A stretch of DNA of 64,000 nt from Phoronis australis. Lineage: Eukaryota > Phoronida > Phoronidae. Positions 50,901 to 56,571 of the stretch are shown one piece after another (within the stretch, counting starts at the first letter, position 1; the number at the start of each line of letters is the position of its first letter). The position numbers and the translations under genes are program-made. The stretch covers positions 770,944 through 834,943 of the forward strand of contig NMRA01000136.1 of NCBI GenBank assembly GCA_002633005.1, read 5' to 3'. The notes under the pieces are model-generated. The model searched no databases. It was not told the DNA's origin and was given only the letters and a program-made list of their open reading frames with translations.

Positions 50901-51226
50901 AAGACTACTATACTATGACAAAAAATATTTCCAATCATTTAAATGGAATTTCAGGAATCTTAAATTTCAAAGGCACGGCTTAACTGCCGTAAGATGAAAA
51001 ATGGCACTCATTCGAGCTCTTGTTTCTAAAAAGACGTATAGTAAGTATATCATACGAACAAACAATGGAATAAACACTCCCAACAGTGTTTAATAGGGGA
51101 GAAATCGTTCATTCAAGCAACACAACAGAGCCTTCTTCATAACTGGGTCAAATTTCAAGCAAACCAAACCTGTTGTGCGACAGGGTCCAGAATGGATTCG
51201 ATGGTCTTGGTGTGGAATCGTGGCAT
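7199..51226 (-). CDS. VCL: Vinculin, complete gene (21 constitutive exons traced)
   Basis: Vinculin is the actin-binding adaptor of integrin focal adhesions and cadherin junctions; its head binds talin or alpha-catenin and its tail binds F-actin and acidic lipids. Joining exons 51170-51226, 42012-42119, 39799-39970, 37698-37843, 36172-36340, 35094-35248, 33912-33984, 33019-33167, 32636-32825, 30383-30528, 29434-29596, 28600-28929, 27783-27980, 27108-27199, 25284-25407, 19717-19794, 17059-17177, 16470-16585, 14094-14223, 13504-13594 and 7199-7368 gives 2,976 nt, an exact open frame of 991 residues. Every junction is GT/AG and phase-compatible. Order: talin-binding head D1 (about 1-220), two vinculin repeats (about 270-455), D4 (about 510-716), proline-rich linker (about 717-823), five-helix tail (about 824-991). 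Human vinculin is about 1,066 residues; the shortfall is mostly one missing central repeat. Extra linker cassettes are listed separately. Confidence 0.96.
10245..10549. mobile_element. Tc1/mariner-like MITE, copy 1 (inverted), with duplicated right end
   Basis: The left end cagtacaagccaaaagcatc continues cagacaaaac; the right end attttgtctgattacttttg continues tctggtactg. The terminal 30 bp then recurs immediately (about 10519-10548). The interior matches the other two copies in inverse orientation. TA flanks are seen on the right. Confidence 0.7.
11853..11906. repeat. (GA)n microsatellite
   Basis: About 27 GA units run directly into an assembly gap. Confidence 0.98.
11907..11913. other. Assembly gap (7 N)
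   Basis: Seven undetermined bases follow the GA repeat. Confidence 1.
13504..13594 (-). CDS. VCL: Vinculin tail exon (helix 4)
   Basis: It encodes [20 protein letters not shown], then [11 protein letters not shown]. Acceptor catttccag, donor gtattg, phase 1. The first 12 coding bases and the acceptor are repeated about 64 bp upstream (see 13645-13665). Confidence 0.95.
13645..13665 (-). repeat. Displaced copy of the exon 21 acceptor with its own donor
   Basis: The minus strand reads catttccag|AACCTGTGGCAG|gtatgt. The 12-base piece (13647-13658) would add NLWQ in frame before the same NLWQ of exon 21. It looks like a short segmental duplication; use as a microexon is speculative. Confidence 0.7.
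14094..14223 (-). CDS. VCL: Vinculin tail exon (helices 2-3)
   Basis: It continues [20 protein letters not shown], then [20 protein letters not shown] and MRT. EEVTRLA..LA.QCTDKRxRT is nearly invariant in vinculin. Donor gtgagt, phase 0. Confidence 0.95.
14224..16469 (-). other. Vinculin intron in the tail region
   Basis: It is AT-rich with no exon or clear repeat that I can support. Confidence 0.6.
16470..16585 (-). CDS. VCL: Vinculin tail exon (helix 1 region)
   Basis: It encodes [20 protein letters not shown] followed by [18 protein letters not shown] and two bases of Arg. IAAAKxMALLMAxxSxLVR is diagnostic of the vinculin tail, the F-actin and phosphoinositide binding bundle. Donor gtacag, phase 2. 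Confidence 0.95.
17059..17177 (-). CDS. VCL: Vinculin linker-to-tail exon
   Basis: It encodes [20 protein letters not shown], then [20 protein letters not shown]. This matches the vertebrate [10 protein letters not shown]...EVINQPMM segment. Phase 1 in, phase 0 out (donor gtagat). Confidence 0.94.
17178..19716 (-). other. Vinculin linker intron
   Basis: Apart from the weak microexon at 18347-18376, it holds a 137-codon minus-strand frame (18685-19098) with an acceptor-like and a donor-like edge. Its Phe/Leu/Lys/Asn-rich product looks like translated AT-rich noncoding DNA. Confidence 0.5.
18347..18376 (-). CDS. Weak linker microexon candidate (10 residues)
   Basis: This 30-nt, phase 1-1 segment encodes [10 protein letters not shown], with acceptor gttgttgcag and donor AGAG|gtaggc. 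It is basic and Gly-rich. The signals are decent but the length makes chance likely. Confidence 0.28.
19717..19794 (-). CDS. VCL: Vinculin linker exon (proline-rich, 26 residues)
   Basis: It encodes [20 protein letters not shown] plus PGDYFRG; phase 1 at both ends, donor gtgaac. It is proline-rich like the vertebrate PPPP-containing linker and probably bends and exposes SH3/EVH1 ligands. Whether it is always included cannot be told from DNA. Confidence 0.85.
20121..20369. mobile_element. Tc1/mariner-like MITE, copy 2
   Basis: The left end is agtacaagacaaaagtaatc, continuing agacaaaat; the right end attttgtctgaatatgtttg..gtactg is followed by TA. The two ends are inverted repeats of about 30 bp. 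It shares the interior ccatcattctcagtcacgac with copy 3. No transposase frame. Confidence 0.7.
20689..20748 (-). CDS. Candidate vinculin linker cassette C4 (20 residues)
   Basis: A 60-nt segment has the acceptor tgcttggttcacgccag and donor GAAG|gtttgt, phase 1 at both ends. It encodes [20 protein letters not shown]. It is acidic then Pro/Val-rich, in keeping with the linker. The splice signals are better than in the other microexon candidates. Confidence 0.4.
21516..21554 (-). CDS. Weak linker microexon candidate (13 residues)
   Basis: This 39-nt, phase 1-1 segment encodes [13 protein letters not shown], with donor TCAG|gtgaag and acceptor ggctag. The acceptor lacks a good pyrimidine tract. 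Short frames of this kind occur by chance, so it is listed only because it keeps the linker phase. Confidence 0.2.
22567..22817. mobile_element. Tc1/mariner-like MITE, copy 3
   Basis: It is flanked by TA. The left end cagtgcatgacaaaactaat continues cagacaaaat; the right end is attttgcctgaatacttttg..ctagtg. Internal similarity to 20121-20369 includes cattctcagtca and the gaattcagcttcc-like stretch. Confidence 0.65.
22585..22655 (-). other. Weak 12-residue microexon candidate (about 22608-22643)
   Basis: A segment encoding [12 protein letters not shown], in phase 1 at both ends, has the acceptor gtgcttccag and donor gtgaag. It lies inside the MITE at 22567-22817, so the splice signals are probably incidental. 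Confidence 0.12.
23028..23225 (-). CDS. Candidate vinculin linker cassette C2 (66 residues)
   Basis: A 198-nt segment is preceded by a strong pyrimidine tract (tctctctct...ctgtag) and ends CAGCAG|gtttga. It is phase 1 at both ends and in frame with exon 15, C1 or the next linker exon. It encodes [20 protein letters not shown], then [20 protein letters not shown] and a [12 protein letters not shown]-containing end. It is rich in Ser-Pro and Thr/Pro sites, as expected of a regulated disordered linker. Its length is close to the 68-residue vertebrate metavinculin insert, but the sequence is unrelated as far as I can see. Confidence 0.62.
24161..24886 (-). CDS. Candidate vinculin linker cassette C1 (242 residues)
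   Basis: A 726-nt open segment is bounded by the acceptor cactaattcctcag and the donor GAAT|gtatgt. It is in phase 1 at both ends, so it fits exactly between exon 15 and the next linker exon. It sits in a wider open frame of 335 codons (24045-25052), the longest unexplained frame in the window apart from the nested gene. The product is Ser/Pro-rich and disordered: RRAS at residues 22-25 (basophilic kinase type), KPPLPKR at 32-38 (class II SH3 ligand), an amphipathic [14 protein letters not shown] at 135-148 with the paxillin-type pattern LDxxxxxL, and acidic YYENL and [10 protein letters not shown] segments. The acceptor at 24949 (after ctgtttctcag) gives a stop from exon 15, so the inner acceptor is preferred. 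No known family recognised; the role is inferred from position, where vertebrates carry the metavinculin insert. Confidence 0.7.
25284..25407 (-). CDS. VCL: Vinculin exon 15 (linker, first proline-rich exon)
   Basis: It encodes [20 protein letters not shown], then [20 protein letters not shown] and Q plus one base. [11 protein letters not shown] resembles the (D/E)-[FWYL]-PPPP-x-(D/E) ligand for Ena/VASP EVH1 domains, with Leu in place of the vertebrate Phe. Phase 0 in, phase 1 out (donor gtgaga), so phase 1-1 cassettes can follow it without a frameshift. Confidence 0.93.
26402..26590. repeat. 34-bp minisatellite, about 5.5 copies
   Basis: The unit is ccagaattttgtctcaaatt plus tcaacagagtgcta. 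It lies in the intron between vinculin exons 14 and 15. Confidence 0.95.
26611..26880. repeat. 45-bp minisatellite, 6 copies
   Basis: Near-identical units read ataaatattaactagaacac, tataaaccaagtacctcctg, ttgcc. It starts about 20 bp after the 34-bp array. The 45-bp period produces a long minus-strand open frame ([15 protein letters not shown] repeated) that is a by-product of the period. Confidence 0.95.
27108..27199 (-). CDS. VCL: Vinculin exon 14 (end of D4)
   Basis: Continuing in phase 1, it encodes [20 protein letters not shown] followed by [11 protein letters not shown]. Donor gtaggt, phase 0. Confidence 0.92.
27783..27980 (-). CDS. VCL: Vinculin exon 13 (D4)
   Basis: It starts [20 protein letters not shown] and ends [10 protein letters not shown] plus one base. 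It contains [20 protein letters not shown] and NSEDPLF, matching the vertebrate SIARRANRIL..AK.E.ENSEDP segment. Donor gtaaga, phase 1. Confidence 0.95.
28442..28613 (-). repeat. 43-bp tandem array (4 copies) duplicating the exon 12 donor
   Basis: Units start at 28442, 28485, 28528 and 28571, each exactly 43 bp and nearly identical (gtcaatt versus gtccatt). Each contains the last 14 exon bases, CATCAAGGCTAATG on the minus strand, and a full gtaat donor. Donors fall at 28599, 28556, 28513 and 28470. Any donor beyond the first adds GGTAATTGA, an in-frame stop. Confidence 0.95.
28600..28929 (-). CDS. VCL: Vinculin exon 12 (D4)
   Basis: It starts [20 protein letters not shown] and ends [31 protein letters not shown] is a near match to the vertebrate NPGN.AA.EHFE.MK..W.D segment. 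The donor gtaatt at 28599-28598 is one of four identical donors in a tandem array. Confidence 0.95.
29434..29596 (-). CDS. VCL: Vinculin exon 11 (repeat-D4 junction)
   Basis: It encodes [20 protein letters not shown], then [20 protein letters not shown] and [15 protein letters not shown]. DxxTPxKxL is the conserved junction into the fourth head domain. Donor gtaagt, phase 1. Confidence 0.94.
30383..30528 (-). CDS. VCL: Vinculin exon 10 (end of second repeat)
   Basis: It encodes [20 protein letters not shown], then [20 protein letters not shown] and LADLCRRGM. Acceptor tcatatag, donor gtgtgt, phase 0. Confidence 0.94.
30761..31734. mobile_element. hAT-like element, degraded, with terminal inverted repeats
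   Basis: The left end is cataggcggatttagggccc and the right end, reverse-complemented, is cagtggcggatctagg. The CAGTGGCGGAT..AGG terminus is typical of hAT elements. Flanking 8-mers (gtttgtgt and tgtgttgt) are only loosely alike, so the target duplication is decayed or my ends are off by a few bases. There is no transposase frame. It lies in the intron between vinculin exons 9 and 10 and carries a tRNA-like insert. Confidence 0.6.
31429..31500 (+). repeat. tRNA-like sequence (tRNA pseudogene or SINE head)
   Basis: A pol III A-box-like string TAGTGTAGTGG lies at 31434-31444, and a B-box-like string GAGTTCGAGTC at 31476-31486, at tRNA spacing, followed by a T run. The T-stem pairs poorly, so it is probably a decayed tRNA or a tRNA-derived SINE, not a working tRNA. 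Confidence 0.5.
32636..32825 (-). CDS. VCL: Vinculin exon 9 (second central repeat)
   Basis: It begins [20 protein letters not shown] and ends [27 protein letters not shown] corresponds to the last of the three repeats in vertebrates. 63 codons plus one base; donor gtaaca. Confidence 0.94.
33019..33167 (-). CDS. VCL: Vinculin exon 8 (first central repeat, end)
   Basis: It encodes [20 protein letters not shown], then [20 protein letters not shown] and [10 protein letters not shown]. The L at the end sits where vertebrates have the K/Q of RRQGKGDSP. Donor gtgagg, phase 0, joining directly to GDSP of exon 9. The vertebrate middle repeat is therefore absent. Confidence 0.93.
33912..33984 (-). 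CDS. VCL: Vinculin exon 7 (first central repeat, start)
   Basis: It encodes [20 protein letters not shown] plus VGGV, 24 codons plus one base. QAKDWLQDP is the diagnostic start of a vinculin repeat. Donor gtaagt. Confidence 0.93.
35094..35248 (-). CDS. VCL: Vinculin exon 6 (D1-D2 junction)
   Basis: It encodes [20 protein letters not shown] followed by [20 protein letters not shown] and [11 protein letters not shown]. The acceptor AG is at 35249-35250; four degenerate copies of this acceptor lie just upstream (see the repeat at 35223-35468). Donor gtaggt, phase 0. Confidence 0.95.
35223..35468 (-). repeat. About 49-bp tandem array duplicating the exon 6 acceptor
   Basis: Five units share the plus-strand core ttgtgcctctttcagyccag and end in a ctgcaaacagtggatat-like tract. 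The last unit is the true start of exon 6. All four others keep the AG (AG-complement pairs at 35299-35300, 35348-35349, 35397-35398, 35443-35444), though each would lead to an in-frame stop if spliced. Confidence 0.85.
36172..36340 (-). CDS. VCL: Vinculin exon 5 (head D1)
   Basis: It encodes [20 protein letters not shown], then [19 protein letters not shown] and [16 protein letters not shown]. The acceptor follows ttatttctttcgcttttcag; the donor is gtgggg, phase 1. Confidence 0.95.
36790..37530. repeat. 69-bp minisatellite, about 10.7 copies
   Basis: Units read catacagtgacagtcagacg, tcataaagcagtcagtaatg, tagtgagccagtactttaat, tgagtcagt. It lies between vinculin exons 4 and 5. As 69 is a multiple of 3, one minus-strand frame of 240 codons stays open with a 23-residue unit ([20 protein letters not shown] plus YIT). 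There are no splice signals or homology to suggest it is translated. Confidence 0.95.
37698..37843 (-). CDS. VCL: Vinculin exon 4 (head D1)
   Basis: It continues from phase 1 as [20 protein letters not shown] and ends MEDLVTFVK before gtaagacc. The SGLLL.FDE.EVRKI signature is strongly conserved in vinculin and alpha-catenin relatives. Confidence 0.95.
38391..39552. mobile_element. Inverted-repeat element, about 1.16 kb
   Basis: Left end ttgcgagtttctcgttagtc, then actgtgacgtcaccggaaag and ggggcaaaac. The right end is the inverse: ttttgccccacttcccgtga, cgtcacagttaag and, outermost, aaactcgcaaaaag. The arms are about 60-70 bp with indels. No transposase frame; the interior is GC-richer than its surroundings and contains CRE-like tgacgtca in each arm. 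It sits in the intron between vinculin exons 3 and 4. Confidence 0.65.
39799..39970 (-). CDS. VCL: Vinculin exon 3 (head D1)
   Basis: It begins [20 protein letters not shown] and ends KKLIEGSRG, with 57 codons plus one base. The family motif MPP...V..AC..LVEAS..L..DPFS is intact. The donor is gtattg, phase 1. Confidence 0.95.
40028..40107. repeat. About 15-bp tandem repeat beside vinculin exon 3
   Basis: Five or six units of the form acagtgatgattagacagtg lie some 60 bp upstream (in gene sense) of the exon 3 acceptor. Confidence 0.8.
41343..41917. mobile_element. Inverted-repeat element, about 575 bp
   Basis: The left end tactgtattcgtcataataa continues gcacgcagggcgctta. The right end, reverse-complemented, reads taccgtatttgccctattaa, then gcacccatgcccctataagc. 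No coding frame. It lies in the intron between vinculin exons 2 and 3. Confidence 0.65.
42012..42119 (-). CDS. VCL: Vinculin exon 2 (head D1)
   Basis: It encodes [20 protein letters not shown] and sixteen more residues ending VTNLSQ. The acceptor is ctccaccag and the donor gtaatt; both ends are phase 0. This is the second part of the talin-binding helical bundle, closely matching the vertebrate VxxLVIxHEE..G.AxPDL pattern. Confidence 0.95.
43129..43245. repeat. Possible small inverted-repeat element
   Basis: Its ends gggtgcataacttcgcgg and, inverted, ggggtgcgcactgtag are partly matched. Only one copy was seen. Confidence 0.3.
44860..44990. repeat. Short dispersed repeat, copy A
   Basis: It shares gggtagagttcaataacac, a gatttttcttgctgtgaaac stretch and cagctattg with the copy at 49208-49350. 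Confidence 0.65.
46507..46588. repeat. 27-bp tandem repeat, 3 copies
   Basis: The unit gagttagattgaatagtgcg plus tatttac is repeated three times with single changes. Confidence 0.9.
48550..48740. repeat. Repeat with accgtaaacg / taagcgccc-type motifs
   Basis: It starts ctaccgtaaacgttcgggtt and contains three variants of gggcggttaac and two of catgggcgctta. The right end gccctgggcggtt inversely matches aacgccctgggcggttaa at the left. Probably a short nonautonomous DNA element. Confidence 0.5.
49208..49350. repeat. Short dispersed repeat, copy B
   Basis: Begins gggtagagttcagtaacac and ends cagctactgaaccc. The two ends form a short imperfect inverted repeat, so this may be a tiny MITE. See copy A at 44860-44990. 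Confidence 0.65.
51170..51226 (-). CDS. VCL: Vinculin exon 1 (start codon, head helix 1)
   Basis: The exon encodes [19 protein letters not shown] and ends CAG|gtttgg in phase 0. It nearly matches the vertebrate N-terminus, which fixes the start at the ATG at 51226-51224. The 5'UTR continues to the right. Confidence 0.95.
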
Positions 51227-52480
51227 GATAATTCACCACCGATGAGTCTCTCTTGCAATCAAGGGTCTAATCTCGCATGTGCTGCTGCGAAATATGATAT
51301 TCAGAGGCTGCAACTTAAAAATATCTGACAACTTGCTACTGCACCCTCGGATCCGACCCAAGTAAATCCCCACTCAACCGGAAGCCTCGGTTTGAGATTG
51401 GAAGTAGTTTCGCGTCGCCCACTGTCATGTTGTGTGGTTTTGCTAAATTTATTCGTTTACTTTTGTAGAATTTTATTTTAATGCGTAGTATGTAATTTTC
51501 AATTAGTTTTAGGAGATGTACTTTATTCCATTAGCTTGAAGTCAACATGTTAGTGGGTGGCGCGAAACAGTGGAGGATCCCCCGATTCCCTTTTTAGGTA
51601 GCGGGCACATCCGGATTACCACCACCGGGGTGTCAGGTAGTGTGTTGACAGTTTCGTCTGTACTCGTGTCTCTGTGTCTAGCTAATCAGGCCAAAGATAT
51701 CATAGTTTCACTATTACCGAATTAACAGGCGGGAAGTCAATGGCTGACTGGCGCTAAAACAACTCCTGAGTTCAAACTATACTTGTTATTGACACGGACT
51801 CAACGCGGGGCCCTTCAGGATTCCTAATGTTGGTATTGTCAGTTTGTGGCACCGCAGGTCATGATGACACTTGGTAATGTGAACAATGTGAATGCCCGGA
51901 TCTTTTGTACATTGCGAAATAATTTTAATAACTTGAACAGCAATTAATCCAACACCTGACGTTACTAATGTTTGCACGTGCTCTTGTATTTCTCGCTTTA
52001 GTATCATTCCGAATGTACAAGTTGGTCAAACGCAACTTTTTCTACCACGATACGAGTACCTGACAAGGAACGGGACTGAGATTTTATTACTGCACGAGAT
52101 GTACTTCATGCATAGCCAAGAATCTACCCGCCTAGCGTACATATCGCGACAGATTGTACTGATTTCGGGCAGACTCCCCGGGTCGACACAAATGTACATT
52201 GACAAGGCTGCTGCATGGAATTTTATGGGTCTCATAAATCAGAGGGTGTGGCCTATATAAGAAATAGTTCGAGTTTTTGCAGCGGTCGCTGTATGCTAGA
52301 CAAGATACAGGATGTTGATTTTAAGTTGAAGTATTTTTTAATAAATCACCAAAAACTTAAAAGTTTGAACAAACTAAAAAATTGATATTTATTTCAGAAA
52401 AATAATTGAAAAATCTTGAAAATGAAGGATATTTTTGTATTTTAACAACAGCTGATTAGGTTGTCCGGAATCTCCATTCT
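51227..52480. other. Vinculin 5'UTR/promoter side and unassigned open frames
   Basis: The region is richer in GC than the introns and must contain the vinculin 5'UTR and promoter on the minus strand. An ETS-like cttccgg lies near 51385. Two adjacent minus-strand frames (51786-52007 and 52026-52235) have products I do not recognise; the first has one hydrophobic stretch. No splice signals tie them together. Confidence 0.45.
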
Positions 52481-52484
52481 AGAG

Positions 52485-52580
52485 CTGATCCTGACGTCGA
52501 CAGGTCACGTGACGGGGCGGTCAAATGTTATAATTGAAAGGAGCCATTTTGACGAAGAGTGACATTGTCGATTTCACAAG
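52485..52580 (+). promoter_or_regulatory. Candidate PKNOX promoter and first noncoding exon
   Basis: CRE-like tgacgtcgac and an E-box cacgtg lie just before ggagccattttgacgaagag, and a cacaag|gtaacc donor follows at 52581. The cluster faces the + strand gene and is CpG-richer than its surroundings. The transcript itself is inferred. Confidence 0.35.
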
Positions 52581-54039
52581 GTAACCTGCCTATCAAATTG
52601 GAAAACCGCGGACAATTTGTGTCAGTAACGTGTTGTTTGGGCTGTATCAACTTGTCAAGTTTCGCATTAACGCGAAGAAGAATGGCTGAAAGCGCCAGAT
52701 TTCCTTCAGTTCACTTGTGCGTCGAAAATTCTGCTCTTCTTTTTTACATTATGCGTTTAAAACTAGGTCACGCGCAAAAATTCCACGCAAAAACTTGAGC
52801 TAATCCACTTCTGGGGTCATTTATATTTGAGTAATCGCAGTGTTTATTACGTCAGTTATTTACGACATTTGTTGTGTCCCCGCCCATATTTGTTTATCTG
52901 AAATAGGTTTGTGGATTGTTGATATTGAATTTGCAACAAGCCGTGATTTGTTTTGTTTCGCGTCACTTTCTGTCAGTCTGCCTTGCACAAAAGAATGTGC
53001 ATTTGGCTAGTTGTTGACTCAAGTTTAAGTACTTTTTTCCTATTGAGCTGTGTCCAGCAGACTGAACTAGTAAGGCCTTGTGGGATTTTTGTGTAGTTGC
53101 ATTGGATACTTCTAGCCCAAAACGATTCTGGTTTCAAAAACTGTCCTCTGAGAATATCCTGGACTTACGATTCACAGTAAACTGGAAATGCTGTCCAGGT
53201 TTACCTGGTACTGTATTCCAATTTGAAAAAAATTCTGTTGTTTATCAGTTTGCTGTTCCATTATTCTGGTACTTGCATGCAATGTTTTTTAACAATGCCA
53301 GGAATTTTAATTTCTTTTATAGTGCCTACTGGGATTATTTCATGAACTATGATGCCTTGATTTTTCAAAAATTACGGTTTTAAGGGAACAAGATTATTTT
53401 ATAAATAGTAGTCAAAATATGTTAATACAGTGGGCAATTCTCAAAAAAATTATTTTAAAAAAATTGATGTATTGTTTACGTAAAGTGAAAATTATAGCAT
53501 TTTTATGGTAACACATATGCATATGGAATAGACATTTATATATATATATTAAATAATGAAGAATTTATAAAAATGACTCAGAATCCAAACTATGTTAATG
53601 TTGCCTTTTCTTGCCAGTATGTGAGGAAAATACAGCACAATGTATACACTTTATCAGCTAATTTCTGATTTTACTAATGCAAAACAAAACCACATGAAAT
53701 TTAACTGACCAATTGTTGGGGCAACGGATACTACCCATTTTAAAGCAAGATAAAGGCTCTACTTTGAGAGTAAGCATGGCTATAAAAGCCCCATTTTTAA
53801 CTTCTTAGAAAAAATCACACTTTCGCCAACTTTTCCCTTTCACATAACCCTTTCCTTGGGAGTTTAAATTATTCTAAATGTTTATTTATTGAACTTAATT
53901 GCAATTCTTTAGACTGTAAGCTTAGTGGGCCTTGCAAACTCCAACTTCCAGCCCAAAACTAAACCCTTTCAAAGGGATTTAAACCGAAAAGGCGTGTGGG
54001 GGCAGGGCGGGAAAATCTAGAAGTGTAGACAAGGATACT

Positions 54040-54139
54040 GTAAATACTAATTCTGTCAGGTATCAACTCACCTGTAAATACTAATTCTGTCAGGTATCAA
54101 CTCACCTGTAAACACTAATTCTGTCAGGTATCAACTCAA
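54040..54139. repeat. 34-bp tandem repeat (3 copies) carrying a splice-donor copy
   Basis: The unit is ctgtaaatactaattctgtc plus aggtatcaactcac. On the minus strand each of the first two intron-side units reads TTTACAG|gtgagt, continuing the edge of the candidate exon at 54106-54173. Confidence 0.9.
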
Positions 54140-54173
54140 ATTTGGGTGGCTCAGAAGTCTTGGCCTTGAGTGA
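54106..54173 (-). CDS. Candidate exon of an unidentified minus-strand gene
   Basis: The acceptor cttatcatctgcag and donor TACAG|gtgagt are both strong. Only one frame is open, encoding SLKAKTSEPPKFELIPDRIS plus VYR, ending in phase 2. The peptide looks like real coding sequence but I do not recognise it, and no companion exon was found. It lies upstream of both vinculin and PKNOX coding exons. The donor is repeated in a 34-bp array. Confidence 0.4.
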
Positions 54174-55417
54174 CTGCAGATGATAAGAAAATTTAATGAG
54201 CAACACTTGTTATGCTACATATGGCTATTTTGTCAAAATTATGTTTTGAAAACTGTAATGCTGTGTGAAATTGTTTAGAGTGCTTACAAGTAGACAAACT
54301 CTGGTGTTGTGTGCAAGGTTGTTTATTAACATTAAAATAATGAAGATATCAAAGTTTTCTCCAGCAACTATAATTTATCTGTGTGAAGTTTGTCCAACTT
54401 CGTACATATTGTTTGTTAGTGTTTTAAAGTCAGTGGTATTTCCTTTTGGTACATGGTTGATGTTCAAAGGTGTATATGTGTGTTGCCATTTGCATTAAGT
54501 GGTATTACCATAATCGAAAGTGACATGAATTTATGAAGAATACTCTTGGTTCAATATAATATCACTACTTCTGAAGGCATAAGCATCCATGTGCAAATAA
54601 GCTGAATTAGATGTCATATCTTTGACACATACCTAGGTATCAGAAGATCAGTGGTCACCTGCCGTTACCTCCCAGATAAGTGCCTAGGTCCCAAGAGTAT
54701 TCACAAAAATTGGAAATACTGATCATGTAGTGAGTAGACAAACTGGTTGGAGCGTCATAGAAAGCAGGCTGGAGAGGGCTTTGAAGATGAATTATATAGA
54801 TTTTTGTGGTGGTGGCCACTGGGAACTGTGAAATTCATGAAAACTAGGGGTGGAGGAAAATGGTGGCAACTACCAATTTGGTGATTGGTGGAGATAACGG
54901 GTGATGAAGCTAAAAATATATATTTGCCCCACAATAATTGCTACCTTCCTACAGGCCTGGCTTAGTATGTGAAACCACACAGTTAGTTATATAGGAGGAG
55001 GTGTAGCATGACTAATTAATATGTGAACGATATTATGCCAGCATCTCCAGTATCCGTCTGGTATTTGTTGCTGTATCTCCAAAATCCCTTGCTGAATGTT
55101 CATGAAATTCTTCAGGTATATTCCTTTCATTAATAGGACATCATTGTCCTACTACCTGTTTGCCGCCTTAGTGGCAATTTTAGTTATGATGAAACATTTA
55201 CAGCATCAGAATCAATGGCATGTATTTTTCACCTTAAATACAAAATGAAATTATCAAATTCATTAGATAGAACATGTAAAAGGATCCTAAACCCTGTTTT
55301 GATGATTTCCACCAATCTTCGTTTGTTATCTGTTGATGCATCATTGGCGTAAATCTTGGAAATTAAACGCAGGACACAACTAAAAACTCACACTCCCTTT
55401 GTCACAAACTGGACATA

Positions 55418-55545
55418 TTGTGGTTGGTAGGTGGTACATTCTCACAGTTGCCATGTAACTTGTGGTTGGTAGGTGGTACATTCTCACAGTTGCCATGTAA
55501 CTTGTGGTTGGTAGGTGGTACATTCTCACAGTTGCCATGTAACTT
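55418..55545. repeat. 42-bp tandem repeat, 3 copies
   Basis: Perfect or near-perfect units of cttgtggttggtaggtggta, cattctcacagttgccatgt, aa. Confidence 0.95.
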
Positions 55546-56456
55546 GCTAAAAACGTTGGTCACGTTTGCTCTTTTAGCAGACTTTGAAAGGAGTTTTCCA
55601 TTTTTCCTCTTAACTTTTAAGAGTGTTACAGAGCACTATTTGGTTTCTGAGAACTTGATGGAAAATTAGTTATTAAAACCAGTTTTGCATCCTTTTGACA
55701 AGGTTACATTGTATGCACTGAAATGTTATTCCACTGTTGCCGACGAGGTTACGCCTAACAACGAAGAATTTATGCCCTTGCCCTTATGAATAGTAGATGC
55801 CGACTGCAACATTACAGAGGAGTTGCTTGAAAATTGTTTTGTAGTCTTGCGCAGATAACAGAATTAAGTAGATGAAATGCGTTGAGGGCACCTTGAGTAG
55901 ACTCGGTAACGACATTGCCTACTACAGAGGGAAAGGATATGATGGTGGTGTGGCAAATATAAGTATAGGCAGCATTAGCATGCAGGTAATCCAACGCCAA
56001 TGCTATCTTTTAGTCTCAAACACACACACACATTGTTGGAGGCTTTAACAACATTTAGTGATAGCCTGTTCATGCTCGATACCAGTGGAAATGAGAAATA
56101 CCTTGCCGACAAAGTAAACTGTAGTCTACTTTTTGATGAGCAATACAAAGAGAGAACAACCGAATGAAGTACATAAAATTAAGTATCCCGAATCTGTAGA
56201 AAAAATCTCTCTGATGTGTCCCGTAGCTGTTGGGTGGCAAGACGCGATGTTTACATGTTCGTGCCAACAGGTGTGAGAGGAGTCTCATATTGTCATCATA
56301 TTGGTCCTCATGTCTTCCAAACTGCGTAAAGAATTGTGTTGAAGGCAGGAGGTGTGTTCCTGTTGCGGAGAGTGTTGCGCATATCAACCATGGTGGGCGC
56401 ATATCAACTGCTCTGCTTTGATCTTGTTAAACATTCCCTTCGATGTTTTGTTGTAG

Positions 56457-56571
56457 GTGTCAAGATGGACTTGCAGAGGCCTGTGCAATTTGTTGCTACG
56501 CCTGCTGCTTCCATAGGGCAAGTGCTAATACCTGTATCACAGACTGTATCAGCATCTCAGTTGCAGGCAAG
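56457..56571 (+). CDS. PKNOX: PKNOX first coding exon
   Basis: Acceptor ttttgttgtag; ATG at 56465; encodes [20 protein letters not shown], then [15 protein letters not shown]; donor gtatgt, phase 2. There is no clear counterpart in vertebrate N-termini, which are divergent here. Confidence 0.85.

Larger units (their letters stand above)
42120..51169 (-). other. Vinculin intron 1 (about 9 kb)
   Basis: This is the largest intron. It holds several inverted-repeat elements (43129-43245, 44860-44990, 48550-48740, 49208-49350), a 27-bp tandem repeat at 46507-46588 and many short chance open frames. I saw no convincing nested gene. The string ccactagggggag near 47132 resembles a CTCF core but is unsupported. 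Confidence 0.7.
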
